Shown: in pieces, positions 24,391-31,380 of the stretch | Numbering within the stretch: position 1 is the first letter of the stretch | Layout: each line of letters begins with the position of its first letter | Virus record (IMG/VR): IMGVR_UViG_3300032291_002123 | Span: 38,066-102,065 of that record | Strand: one strand, 5' to 3' | Length of the DNA: 64,000 bases | Origin: a virus | The notes under the pieces: generated by a model | Database searches by the model: none | What the model was told of the DNA's origin: nothing | Seen by the model: only the letters and a program-made list of their open reading frames with translations | Position numbers and translations under genes: made by a program

Positions 24391-24996
24391 CTAGTTCGTC
24401 TGTTCTATCAGCCGAACAAATGTTGCGGTGCTGTGTCGAAACGACGGGTCATCGAGCGAGATTATGGAAGTGCTTGTGCCTTTCCTAAATCCTGCGTGTA
24501 TGACCTTGTTATCTCCAATGTAGATAGACGAGTGATAGTAGGACTTCGACCCTTTGTAGCCGAATACCACTATGTCGCCAATCGCCGGGGTTCTCACCTT
24601 TGTTCCCGAATTGCCTTGCTTATTGGCTGAGTGTTCCACAGGAACTCCCAACTGCCCATAAGCCCAATAGACCATACCCGAGCAATCCCAGCCCTGCGGT
24701 GTGTGTCCTGAAAATACATACCAAGTCTTTCCAACTCGGCTTTTCAGTTGTTTCACCACAGACAGAACTCTTTCGGTATTGTCTGCTAGTCGCTCTGCTC
24801 TCCGCACTTCCAACTCCAACAATGTCTGTGGGTGTTTTGGTTTGTCAAACAGATTGGCTAGATTTACTTGCTTATGAGCAACAGGAGTTTCCATACTCCT
24901 TGTCGCTCTGTCGCTTGCGCTCGCATTTTCTCCATACGGAAAACTTCCCGTAGTCATAGAGATAATGACAAGTCCTATTGCTAGCAACCATTTCAT
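24391..24996 (-). CDS. Secreted NlpC/P60 peptidoglycan hydrolase
   Basis: 201 residues. An N-terminal signal peptide (KWLLAIGLVIISMTTG) is followed by a charged helical region and an NlpC/P60 domain: catalytic Cys in GWDCSGMVYWAYGQLG, His in YYHSSIYIGD, and IHAG. It would cleave peptide cross-links of the cell wall from outside the membrane. RBS GGAAAGGT. Located in the small-gene block, not the lysis operon, so an early role in entry or superinfection control is possible. Confidence 0.88.
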   Translation of the reverse strand: MKWLLAIGLVIISMTTGSFPYGENASASDRATRSMETPVAHKQVNLANLFDKPKHPQTLLELEVRRAERLADNTERVLSVVKQLKSRVGKTWYVFSGHTPQGWDCSGMVYWAYGQLGVPVEHSANKQGNSGTKVRTPAIGDIVVFGYKGSKSYYHSSIYIGDNKVIHAGFRKGTSTSIISLDDPSFRHSTATFVRLIEQTN

Positions 24997-25149
24997 AGTC
25001 AGCCTACCTTTCCTTGCGTTAGTACTTGGCTGTGTTTTGTCTTGGTTCTCCCAAATCGGTATTCAGTTGTGTTCCAATTCTACACCCAAAACGACTTGAC
25101 AAACAAGATAGTATGTGAAAGATTGTCGTCCTGGAACATTGGCTAAATT

Positions 25150-25172
25150 GCGTGGAAAATAAAGCACCCTTG
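25150..25172 (+). repeat. 23-bp element, copy 3
   Basis: GCGTGGAAAA-N7-CCCTTG in the gap between 24996 and the terminator at 25181. Confidence 0.75.
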
Positions 25173-25180
25173 TAAAAATC

Positions 25181-25203
25181 ACCCCCGAGCGTGTGTCGGG
25201 GGT
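25181..25203 (-). terminator. Rho-independent terminator
   Basis: ACCCCCGA/TCGGGGGT stem with a seven-base loop and T-run; ends gene 25209-25376. Confidence 0.75.
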
Positions 25204-25208
25204 TGGGG

Positions 25209-25376
25209 TTATACTTCTTTTTCTTTTTTGATTTTTTCGATTGTCTTTTCCAATCCGTGTTTCTCAATCTCACGGAGAACATAATCAACTCCGTCGTTCC
25301 AACCCTGACAAAACATTTCATAGTTCTTTTGTCGTACTGGGTCTGCGTATAGCGGTATGGTTTTCTTTTCGCTCAC
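25209..25376 (-). CDS. Hypothetical small basic protein
   Basis: 55 residues from a GTG at 25376 overlapping the previous stop (GTGA), RBS AAAGGA. Helical, lysine-rich C-terminus. An ATG at 25406 would add ten residues. Confidence 0.65.
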   Translation of the reverse strand: MSEKKTIPLYADPVRQKNYEMFCQGWNDGVDYVLREIEKHGLEKTIEKIKKEKEV

Positions 25377-25594
25377 TTGTCTATTCCTTTCACTTTTAGT
25401 ATCCAATCAAGCACTTCGCCAAAGAAATACCTTTGGGGGCTTGGTATCGGTAATGGCTTTGGAAAGCCGGGGTCGTCTTTGTATTTCAGTAGAAAACTCG
25501 GCGACACTTTTACGGCGTAGAACTTCCTTGTGTAATGAGCAATCAAGTTCAGGCTCATAAGAGTTCCACGCCACTCGTCGTTTGGTTTTTCCAT
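25373..25594 (-). CDS. Excisionase/AlpA-like small protein
   Basis: 73 residues; the C-terminal part (VSPSFLLKYKDDPGFPKPL then RYFFGEVLDWI) follows the winged-HTH pattern of AlpA and phage excisionase-like regulators. Probably DNA-binding. Confidence 0.72.
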   Translation of the reverse strand: MEKPNDEWRGTLMSLNLIAHYTRKFYAVKVSPSFLLKYKDDPGFPKPLPIPSPQRYFFGEVLDWILKVKGIDK

Positions 25595-25615
25595 TGGAAA
25601 CCAACTCCTAACTAA

Positions 25616-25777
25616 CTACTGAAAACGAACTTTATTTACGAACTGCTTTGCGAAAGCAACGAACTTCTTGACCAACTTCTCGCCGAACTCGTAAACCTTG
25701 TCGCCGGGAGATTTGTAGAAACCAACTTCTGCTTGTTCAGCAGCCAAGAACTCAGCACCAGAGCGATAAACACCCAT
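25616..25777 (-). CDS. Hypothetical small protein (53 residues)
   Basis: The frame MGVYRSGAEFLAAEQAE has an amphipathic basic C-terminal helix (EKLVKKFVAFAKQFVNK). RBS AAAGGTGG, palindromic promoter upstream. Confidence 0.68.
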   Translation of the reverse strand: MGVYRSGAEFLAAEQAEVGFYKSPGDKVYEFGEKLVKKFVAFAKQFVNKVRFQ

Positions 25778-25807
25778 AACCAATCACCACCTTTCCCTTA
25801 CATACAA

Positions 25808-25837
25808 AGTATGACATAGACCTACGACATTTGTCAA
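25808..25837 (-). promoter_or_regulatory. Palindromic -35 promoter
   Basis: TTGACAAATGTCGT (25824-25837), 18-bp spacer, CATACT at 25808-25813. Confidence 0.6.
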
Positions 25838-25960
25838 GTCCTGAGCAAACTATTTTTCCGTGTCGTTTCGGCGCTCGCTTATACCACCACCCCCTGACAT
25901 CAACTAATCTGTCGCATAAGAAATAACCCCACTAAGTAATTTCCGGGCAGCGGCGTGCGT

Positions 25961-25983
25961 GCGTGGAAAATTGGCTACCCTTT
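25961..25983 (+). repeat. 23-bp element, copy 4
   Basis: GCGTGGAAAA-N7-CCCTTT between the 25824 promoter and the terminator at 26003. Confidence 0.85.
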
Positions 25984-26002
25984 CCAAATCGGCAAAAAAA
26001 AA

Positions 26003-26022
26003 CCGAGCGATTTCTCGCTCGG
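26003..26022 (-). terminator. Rho-independent terminator
   Basis: CCGAGCGA/TCGCTCGG stem, four-base loop, long T-run; ends gene 26039-26257. Confidence 0.82.
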
Positions 26023-26038
26023 CTCTTTTACTTCCTCT

Positions 26039-26257
26039 TTACGAGGAACTCGTCAGTTCGTTTTGTGCGTAAGTTTTCAGCACGGCGGCAATCGCCTCGT
26101 CGTTTGTATCGCCCCAACTATCGCAAATCAAGTCCAGCGCCTCGTCGTAAATGGTCGCACGGAACTCTGTTCCCTTTCCCTCGGAAACATCATCAACGAT
26201 AATCCTCAGCGTAAAGTCGCTCGTGATTTCATCTCGGTAGGTTGTTTGTTCTGTCAT
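26039..26257 (-). CDS. Hypothetical acidic protein
   Basis: 72 residues, no recognised domain. RBS AAAGGAGAAT. Starts one base after the stop region of 26259-27104. Confidence 0.75.
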   Translation of the reverse strand: MTEQTTYRDEITSDFTLRIIVDDVSEGKGTEFRATIYDEALDLICDSWGDTNDEAIAAVLKTYAQNELTSSS

Positions 26258-26258
26258 T

Positions 26259-27104
26259 TTATTCTCCTTTACTTGCTTTGTATTTTGCTACTTCTCTTTC
26301 ATACTGCGAAACCTTTTTCGCAATCTTTGGTTCAGCCTCGGCACGAACTTCATCAACCGAAAGATTTTTCTTTTTCGCAATCGCAGCGAGAACTCGAACG
26401 AAATCTAATTTCCTGTTTTCGTTTTTCTCGGCTTGCCAAGTTCTCTCTGGGTCAAAGGTCGCAATCTCAAAACCAGCATTGACCAACCAAATCTCCGCAG
26501 AGCGCAAAGTGTTGATTGGCTCTCGGTAATCTCCAAAGCCGTAAACTTTGAGAGGGTTTCCGTCAAGGTCTTTGATACCTTTGAGTTCCCGTGCTTCATC
26601 ACGCACACGCTTTGCTTCATCACGCACACGCTTTGCCTCGACAAGTTCTGGGTCGGCAATCACACAAGGGCGATACTTGTAATCAACGGGGGCGTTCGGG
26701 AAACAAACAGAGCAAGCCATTTCCCCAGCGTCTTTCACAATCTTGTCCTCATCAGCGCCAGAGTATTCGGTGAGCCACAAGAACTGAGTGGTTGGGTAGC
26801 AAGTGCCACAATTCATAGTTGAGTGGATGTGTCCATTACCATTACGCACGAGAAACGCTCTTGACCAGCCCTCGTATTTCTTTTCCAACTCGGCAATCTC
26901 GTTTATCAACTTATCGAACTGCGGAGATAACTCGGCAATCTTTTCCTCGTTGCTAACGATAATCTTGTCGTAGTAAGAGTATGCGCTCTTACGGAAACGC
27001 TGGTTCTGCTCGGTGAGGTTTTGGATTTCGTAGAACACTCGGCTCTTTTGTTCCCACGCTTTCGCTAGGGCGGTATCCACTTCTATTGGATTTACTGTAT
27101 ACAT
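26259..27104 (-). CDS. Coiled-coil protein with CxxC/CxxC zinc site, conserved in actinophages
   Basis: 281 residues from MYTVNPIEVDTAL (RBS AAGGAG). N-terminal coiled coil (about 25-85), then HSTMNCGTCYPTT and ACSVCFPNAP, which form one zinc-binding motif found in many actinobacterial phage proteins, then a highly charged helix with three VRDEA-like repeats. Binding of nucleic acid is plausible; function unknown. Confidence 0.82.
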   Translation of the reverse strand: MYTVNPIEVDTALAKAWEQKSRVFYEIQNLTEQNQRFRKSAYSYYDKIIVSNEEKIAELSPQFDKLINEIAELEKKYEGWSRAFLVRNGNGHIHSTMNCGTCYPTTQFLWLTEYSGADEDKIVKDAGEMACSVCFPNAPVDYKYRPCVIADPELVEAKRVRDEAKRVRDEARELKGIKDLDGNPLKVYGFGDYREPINTLRSAEIWLVNAGFEIATFDPERTWQAEKNENRKLDFVRVLAAIAKKKNLSVDEVRAEAEPKIAKKVSQYEREVAKYKASKGE

Positions 27105-27127
27105 TACAACTCCTTTCCTACATCTAT

Positions 27128-27157
27128 AAGGTAGCACTAGCCCCCGACATTTGTCAA
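27128..27157 (-). promoter_or_regulatory. Palindromic -35 promoter
   Basis: TTGACAAATGTCGG (27144-27157), 18-bp spacer, TACCTT at 27128-27133. Confidence 0.62.
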
Positions 27158-27159
27158 GT

Positions 27160-27333
27160 TTATTCCCAATCTTTTTTAGCGTTTCGCTTTACTGATTGGC
27201 GAGTTTTTAGTCGGCGAGTTCTCCTATCGGCGTGAGTTCCATTAGCACCCGAACGATTACGCTCTCGCAACAGAACGGATAGGGCGAACGCCTCGACATT
27301 ACGCCGAGCCAAGTTTGTTCGGTTCAGTTTCAT
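27160..27333 (-). CDS. Small highly basic protein (57 residues)
   Basis: The frame MKLNRTNLARRNVEAFALS runs on into an Arg/Lys-rich tail (RRTRRLKTRQ, KRNAKKDWE). RBS AAAGGAGAGAG. Probably binds nucleic acid. Confidence 0.7.
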   Translation of the reverse strand: MKLNRTNLARRNVEAFALSVLLRERNRSGANGTHADRRTRRLKTRQSVKRNAKKDWE

Positions 27334-27353
27334 CTCTCTCTCCTTTCACTTTT

Positions 27354-27383
27354 AGAATACAGCATACCTCTGACATCTGTCAA
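27354..27383 (-). promoter_or_regulatory. Palindromic -35 promoter
   Basis: TTGACAGATGTCAG (27370-27383), 18-bp spacer, TATTCT at 27354-27359. Confidence 0.65.
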
Positions 27384-27388
27384 TGTCC

Positions 27389-27411
27389 AAAGGGTAGCCC
27401 TTTTTCCACGC
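27389..27411 (-). repeat. 23-bp element, copy 13
   Basis: Minus-strand GCGTGGAAAA-N7-CCCTTT six bases upstream of the 27370-27383 palindrome. Confidence 0.85.
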
Positions 27412-27482
27412 AAATCACGCTAAAAAAATAAGCGACCTGGTATCGCATAAGACTTTCTGTTTGTCAAGTCGGCAAGAAAAAA

Positions 27483-27500
27483 GCCGAGATTTCTCTCGGC
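27483..27500 (-). terminator. Rho-independent terminator
   Basis: GCCGAGA/TCTCGGC stem with T-rich tail on the minus strand; ends the operon of 27519-28245. Confidence 0.75.
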
Positions 27501-27518
27501 TCTCTCTGTCGGTATCGC

Positions 27519-27767
27519 TTAGACAATCTCAAAGGTGAGGTCGTCGAGCAAGCCAGCGAAGTCTGGGTGGCTCTCCTGCCACTCCTGAAACTCCTCCATT
27601 TCCTCCCTAGTCCATTTACCCTCTGGGTCAATGGCAATCACCTCGTAGCCCTCTCCCTCGGCGTAGGCAAACTTGTAGTAAAAGTCCTTGCCCTTATAGG
27701 TCGCAATTCCTTTTCTTGTCCAAGCGTTAGTTTCCTCGCTCACGCTGACGATTTTGATTTCGCTCAT
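27519..27767 (-). CDS. Hypothetical acidic protein
   Basis: 82 residues with KFAYAEGEGYEVIAIDPEGKW; alpha/beta, no recognised family. Overlaps the upstream gene by four bases. Confidence 0.75.
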   Translation of the reverse strand: MSEIKIVSVSEETNAWTRKGIATYKGKDFYYKFAYAEGEGYEVIAIDPEGKWTREEMEEFQEWQESHPDFAGLLDDLTFEIV

Positions 27768-27955
27768 AGGTATTCTCCTGTTTTCTCTACTGTGATTTCT
27801 AGAACATCAAGCGTTCCAATGTCTATGCCGTCGTAGGCTAGTTTGTCCTCGGCTTGACCTATCGGCAACTCGTCGTTCTCCTCTGCCACATAAGCCAGCG
27901 TGGTTATAGAGCAATTCTCTAACGAGAACCGCACTTCGTATTCGTGGGTTGTCAT
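27764..27955 (-). CDS. Hypothetical small protein
   Basis: 63 residues, acidic. RBS GAGGAGAAGG. Overlaps both neighbours by four bases, so it is translationally coupled. Confidence 0.75.
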   Translation of the reverse strand: MTTHEYEVRFSLENCSITTLAYVAEENDELPIGQAEDKLAYDGIDIGTLDVLEITVEKTGEYL

Positions 27956-28245
27956 TCCTTCTCCTCTGCTAGTTTGTCGGTTTCGGCAAGCAAGCGATAC
28001 TGCTCTGCCACATCATTCGGGTCGGCAACTTCGGTAGCACCGCACTCCTCGCACTCGTTTAGGTTTCGGTCTGTCCAAAGAACCCAAGTGTGATACTCGC
28101 ACTCTTGGTCGTAGTCCAGCAGAACCTCTTGGCAATCTCCGCACTCAACGGCAACATTCACTGGGTCGCTTGGGTCGCCGTAAGTATTGACACTCACTTT
28201 ATGACCAGCGTGAGCAACCAATTCCGCAAAATTATTTACGCTCAT
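27952..28245 (-). CDS. Zinc-ribbon hypothetical protein
   Basis: 97 residues with CGDCQ and CEECG, a probable zinc ribbon, in an acidic chain. First gene of its operon; a CTGACAC half palindrome lies at 28292. Confidence 0.75.
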   Translation of the reverse strand: MSVNNFAELVAHAGHKVSVNTYGDPSDPVNVAVECGDCQEVLLDYDQECEYHTWVLWTDRNLNECEECGATEVADPNDVAEQYRLLAETDKLAEEKE

Positions 28246-28284
28246 TTTATTTCTCCTTTTCTCTCCAACACTTTTACTATACTG

Positions 28285-28527
28285 CTAGCCTCTGACACTC
28301 GTTCGGCGGTCTATCTCTGTCGGGCAATACTCGACGGGAAAGCCAGCGTGGTCGTGCGACCACAATCCGTCAAGCACGAGATACGACGAGGTGATACGCA
28401 ATCCGCACTCGGCACATTCGCCGAACCACACACGATTATCTTTTCGGTATCCATCTCCGGGATTTAGAACCGAGAAGTTTGTGCCTAATCCTTTTTCCCG
28501 GATTGACTTCACATTTATTTCTGTCAT
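28285..28527 (-). CDS. Zinc-binding hypothetical protein
   Basis: 80 residues from MTEINVKSIREKG (RBS GGGAGAGATG). A CAECG pair followed by LWSHDHAG and YCPTEID suggests one zinc site. Confidence 0.72.
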   Translation of the reverse strand: MTEINVKSIREKGLGTNFSVLNPGDGYRKDNRVWFGECAECGLRITSSYLVLDGLWSHDHAGFPVEYCPTEIDRRTSVRG

Positions 28528-28538
28528 TTCATCTCTCC

Positions 28539-28703
28539 CTATCCCAAGTGGATAAACGCCCGAAACTTTTTCTCGCAATTCCAGCAAAGGATTTTGCCAG
28601 ACCAACTCGTGATGAACTTTGGTTGCTTTTTACCGAACGATACTCCGCACTTTTCGCACTTGCTAGCACTCAACGATTTGTGGTTCACGAACGAAATTGC
28701 CAT
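28539..28703 (-). CDS. Zinc-ribbon small protein
   Basis: 54 residues from MAISFVNHKSLSA (RBS TTAGGAG). CEKCG and CWNCE form a zinc ribbon. Half palindrome upstream at 28750. Confidence 0.72.
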   Translation of the reverse strand: MAISFVNHKSLSASKCEKCGVSFGKKQPKFITSWSGKILCWNCEKKFRAFIHLG

Positions 28704-28761
28704 TTGATTTCTCCTAATCTTTCCGACACTTTTAGGGTATACCCACCCTCTGACACTCGAC

Positions 28762-28938
28762 CTACTCGCTGTCGAAAATACAATGGCTACGAACCTCGAC
28801 CACGAAATCCTTGCCAGCGACTTTGCCACCGAACTCTTTTAGTCCGTAGACATAAGAACGAACCTCGACTTCGGTAAAGAACTCTCGCTCGATACCACTC
28901 GACAATTTGACAACCCACGACACAGCACCAACGCTCAT
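28762..28938 (-). CDS. Hypothetical small protein
   Basis: 58 residues from MSVGAVSWVVKLSS (RBS GGGAGGCAC); beta-rich with basic charge. Unknown. Confidence 0.7.
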   Translation of the reverse strand: MSVGAVSWVVKLSSGIEREFFTEVEVRSYVYGLKEFGGKVAGKDFVVEVRSHCIFDSE

Positions 28939-28958
28939 AGTGCCTCCCTTCACTTCTT

Positions 28959-28987
28959 ACGATACGGCAATTCTCCACTTATGTCAA
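28959..28987 (-). promoter_or_regulatory. Promoter, non-palindromic class
   Basis: TTGACA (28982-28987), 17-bp spacer, TATCGT (28959-28964). The same pair of hexamers precedes the candidate ncRNA near 57.75 kb. Confidence 0.65.
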
Positions 28988-29023
28988 GAGAAACGCCGTA
29001 AGTTTTTAGAAAGTTTTTTCGGC

Positions 29024-29046
29024 AAAGGGTCGGTGATTTTCCACGC
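29024..29046 (-). repeat. 23-bp element, copy 14
   Basis: Minus-strand GCGTGGAAAA-N7-CCCTTT between the 28982 promoter and the hairpins at 29086-29193. Confidence 0.85.
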
Positions 29047-29085
29047 ACCAGAGGCAAAAAAAGATTGGAACTCTGCGACATAAGA

Positions 29086-29129
29086 AAATCCCCTATCACG
29101 AAAGGGGGGGGGGGTGTGATAGGGGATTT
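29086..29129. terminator. 14-bp hairpin with an 11-G loop
   Basis: A perfect 14-bp stem (29086-29099 with 29116-29129) encloses the loop GAAA followed by eleven G and one T. T-runs flank it, so it can terminate transcription of 29227-29550 on the minus strand. Confidence 0.75.
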
Positions 29130-29162
29130 CTTTTACTATCGGGGGAGAACCTCGGCAGGTAT

Positions 29163-29193
29163 GTTATCTAGAAAGGGGGGGGGATTAGATAAC
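29163..29193. repeat. Second hairpin with a GAAA + nine-G loop
   Basis: GTTATCTA/TAGATAAC perfect 8-bp stem; loop GAAA then nine G then AT. Same loop design as the hairpin at 29086-29129 but an unrelated stem. Confidence 0.7.
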
Positions 29194-29226
29194 GGCGTTG
29201 AGGTCGTCAGCCCGATAGCCTCGGGG

Positions 29227-29550
29227 CTACTTTACAATAGCCACGAAGTCATACGGGTTCTCGTAAGACGCTTTTTCCCAAGCCTCTGGGAAAGCGGTTT
29301 TGAGAACATCTCGTTTGAGGTCGGTGCGGTTTCGGTGTTCGATTTTGTAGACGGCAACTCCACCCACAGTTGCGAACTCGGCAAGTCCGATTGCTTTACG
29401 CAGAACTTCCTCGGCTTGTGCCTTCTTAGCCTTCGCCTCTTTTTCGGCGTTGCTCGCCTCGGTAAAGTCGGCGATTGCCTGTCGAGCCTCGGCACTAAAT
29501 CCAACTTCTACGGAAGTGCCTTTTACAGTAGCGGTAATAGTCTTTGACAT
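29227..29550 (-). CDS. Paralogue B of the two-copy small protein family
   Basis: 107 residues, MSKTITATVKGTSVEVGF onward, closely similar to 23739-24062 along its whole length, with NAEKEAKAKKA helix and ASYENPYDFVAIVK end. RBS AAAGGAG. Leader hairpin GTGGGA/TCCCAC at about 29585-29599. Function unknown. Confidence 0.82.
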   Translation of the reverse strand: MSKTITATVKGTSVEVGFSAEARQAIADFTEASNAEKEAKAKKAQAEEVLRKAIGLAEFATVGGVAVYKIEHRNRTDLKRDVLKTAFPEAWEKASYENPYDFVAIVK

Positions 29551-29604
29551 CTCACCACTCCTTTCATTTTGTCATTTCGGTTTTGTGGGAACTCCCACAT
29601 TTCT

Positions 29605-29633
29605 AGGGTAAGGGATACAATCCCTTTTGTCAA
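29605..29633 (-). promoter_or_regulatory. Promoter of paralogue B
   Basis: TTGACA (29628-29633), 17-bp spacer, TACCCT (29605-29610). Unlike paralogue A, the -35 is not palindromic. Confidence 0.62.
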
Positions 29634-29663
29634 TTCCAAACACGGCGTGTCGGAAAAGTTTTT

Positions 29664-29972
29664 TTATCCAACTACATCTTGGAAAGTCTGGGCAACTGCC
29701 TCGTCAAGAGCCTCGACCAACTCGGCAATCTTGTCGTCTGGCAAATCACGAACTAGGTCAAGGGTGATTTCAGATTTCCACACCACAACCTTGTCAGCGT
29801 TCGCCAATCGGAAATCTCCGAGAGCCTCGGCAACTCCGCAAGCAGAACAAATCTCGGTCTTGTTATCGGCACGAGAAATCGCTCCGGGATACGCCCCCGG
29901 GTTTTCGTTGCTTGGTATGTAGCCAGAACACTTCGGGCAACGAACCAAGTCTTTGTCATAAGCATCGCTCAT
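29664..29972 (-). CDS. Zinc-ribbon hypothetical protein
   Basis: 102 residues from MSDAYDKDLVRCPKCSGYIP (RBS AAAGGAGATAC). CPKC and CSACG form a zinc ribbon like those in actinophage and actinobacterial proteins; the C-terminal half is helical and acidic. Confidence 0.78.
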   Translation of the reverse strand: MSDAYDKDLVRCPKCSGYIPSNENPGAYPGAISRADNKTEICSACGVAEALGDFRLANADKVVVWKSEITLDLVRDLPDDKIAELVEALDEAVAQTFQDVVG

Positions 29973-29994
29973 TTTGTATCTCCTTTCACTTCTG

Positions 29995-30023
29995 ATTGTG
30001 CCAGAGTATCGAACTTTTGTCAA
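29995..30023 (-). promoter_or_regulatory. Promoter, non-palindromic class
   Basis: TTGACA (30018-30023), 17-bp spacer, CACAAT (29995-30000). Confidence 0.65.
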
Positions 30024-30168
30024 GTCTATTTTGACATTTTTCCAAACTTTTTTTCGGCGACCATCTCGATTTTTTTGTGTGTCAATTCCACGATACCAAG
30101 ACCCTCTGACATTGGGCGAAAGTCGTTTTGACATAAGCGAAAAGTATTTCCGGGATTAGCCCGGTTTT

Positions 30169-30191
30169 GCGTGGAAAATCGGCAACCCTTT
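30169..30191 (+). repeat. 23-bp element, copy 5
   Basis: GCGTGGAAAA-N7-CCCTTT directly beside the terminator at 30200-30219. Confidence 0.85.
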
Positions 30192-30199
30192 ACAAAAAA

Positions 30200-30219
30200 G
30201 GATTGGCTCTCGCCAATCC
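30200..30219 (-). terminator. Rho-independent terminator
   Basis: GGATTGGC/GCCAATCC stem, four-base loop, six-T tail on the minus strand; ends gene 30227-30493. Confidence 0.85.
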
Positions 30220-30226
30220 AATTTTG

Positions 30227-30493
30227 CTAGTTCAGACCTTCAATCCGTAATTCGCAGGTATCGCAGACCTTGTGGTTTCCGTCGAAATCCCAATCCGTCG
30301 TATTGAACTGATGCTCACCCGCTACGAAGTGTTCGGCTAGTTCTCGTCTCTCGCTATCACCAGCATCATCTATCGCACTCCACATTAGTTCTGTCCAAGA
30401 ACTCGTATCCGTTAGCACTAAGTCCTTAGCATCTCCGTATGAACCATCCTCGGCAAAATAAGTCTTGCTCTTAGCGGTTTCGCTTGCCGTCAT
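30227..30493 (-). CDS. Hypothetical acidic protein
   Basis: 88 residues; C-terminal CDTC pair. RBS GGAGAGGATG inside the upstream gene's end; one-base overlap with it. Confidence 0.75.
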   Translation of the reverse strand: MTASETAKSKTYFAEDGSYGDAKDLVLTDTSSWTELMWSAIDDAGDSERRELAEHFVAGEHQFNTTDWDFDGNHKVCDTCELRIEGLN

Positions 30494-30843
30494 TAGACAT
30501 CATCCTCTCCGATAAATACAATCTCCAACTTGGCAACTCGTTCTCCCCAGCCGTCGAGGTCTACGAAGTGGGCGACTACTGGATACAATCCGTCTCCCAA
30601 TCCTGTCCGTGATACTACTCCCGAGCCAGCGTGTCCAGCAAGGAAGTTCAACTGTCCGTTATCCTCTTGCCGTAGGGTCAGGTCGCAAGCACCAGCGTAG
30701 GAATAGTCTCCGTTAGGAACTCTCGTGCCGTATTCGTTGTCTCCCCATCCACCGAGATAACTCGGGTCGGTGATAAGTATCTGTCCACTATCGACGGCAC
30801 AGAATCCGATTACGGCTTGCCGTGTTTTGTTTTTGGTTGTCAT
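30493..30843 (-). CDS. Hypothetical protein, possible phage beta-domain
   Basis: 116 residues from MTTKNKTRQAVIGFCAVD (RBS GGAGAAGG). Contains ILITDPSYL and YPVVAHF, a pattern seen in small proteins of phages and bacteria of unknown function. ATGA overlap with the 48-residue gene upstream. Confidence 0.75.
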   Translation of the reverse strand: MTTKNKTRQAVIGFCAVDSGQILITDPSYLGGWGDNEYGTRVPNGDYSYAGACDLTLRQEDNGQLNFLAGHAGSGVVSRTGLGDGLYPVVAHFVDLDGWGERVAKLEIVFIGEDDV

Positions 30844-30986
30844 TCCTTCTCCTCTGTTTTCGGCGGTGATAGTTTCCACTCTAAAGTCTCGAGCGTGTTC
30901 TCGTCGTAGTCGCCCGTCGAACGCATCTCGGCAATCGTGTCAAGAACATCCGTAATAATCTTTTCGTAAATCGTCGGGTCAATCAT
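30840..30986 (-). CDS. Hypothetical acidic protein (48 residues)
   Basis: The frame MIDPTIYEKIITDVLDTIAE overlaps both neighbours, fitting a tightly coupled operon. Helical; unknown. Confidence 0.65.
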   Translation of the reverse strand: MIDPTIYEKIITDVLDTIAEMRSTGDYDENTLETLEWKLSPPKTEEKE

Positions 30987-31207
30987 TACGCATCCACGCT
31001 CTCTACCTCATACTCGGCGGTCTCGCACCAGTTCTTGAGAACTCGTGCCGTGTCGTCGCCGAACGAATCGCTGTCCTCTAAGTAATCGGCAATCGCCTCA
31101 AACTGCTCGGGGTTGTATGAAGTGTGTTCGGCAACCAAGAACTGAAATACAATCGGCTCGTCTGGGTCGAAAGTTTTCAGCAGGTCGATTAGTTTTTGAA
31201 CTGTCAT
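30986..31207 (-). CDS. Hypothetical acidic protein
   Basis: 73 residues; MTVQKLIDLLKTFDPDEPIV resembles small proteins in phages and bacteria that follow a KLIDxLxxxDPD pattern. RBS GAGGAGAC. Confidence 0.75.
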   Translation of the reverse strand: MTVQKLIDLLKTFDPDEPIVFQFLVAEHTSYNPEQFEAIADYLEDSDSFGDDTARVLKNWCETAEYEVESVDA

Positions 31208-31380
31208 TTTGTCTCCTCTGTTTTCGGTTTTTCGTTATAGACATAAATTATGTCGGTGAAACAATCAACGCACTCAAGCCCTGCTGTTTCGTCGTATCGA
31301 AAGAACAATCGAACTGCGTGTCCTCGGTGGTCGGCAAGTTCGTCGTAAGTGATAGTTGCCTCGTCAAACTTCTGTGTCAT
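31204..31380 (-). CDS. Hypothetical protein (58 residues)
   Basis: The frame MTQKFDEATITYDELADHRG contains a CVDC pair and ends in EKPKTEETK. Start overlaps the stop of 31380-31988 and stop overlaps the next start. Confidence 0.65.
   Translation of the reverse strand: MTQKFDEATITYDELADHRGHAVRLFFRYDETAGLECVDCFTDIIYVYNEKPKTEETK

Noticed and set aside
25019-25321. A 100-residue minus-strand frame.
   Set aside because: It overlaps a terminator and the better-supported small gene at 25209-25376, and its composition is unlike protein.
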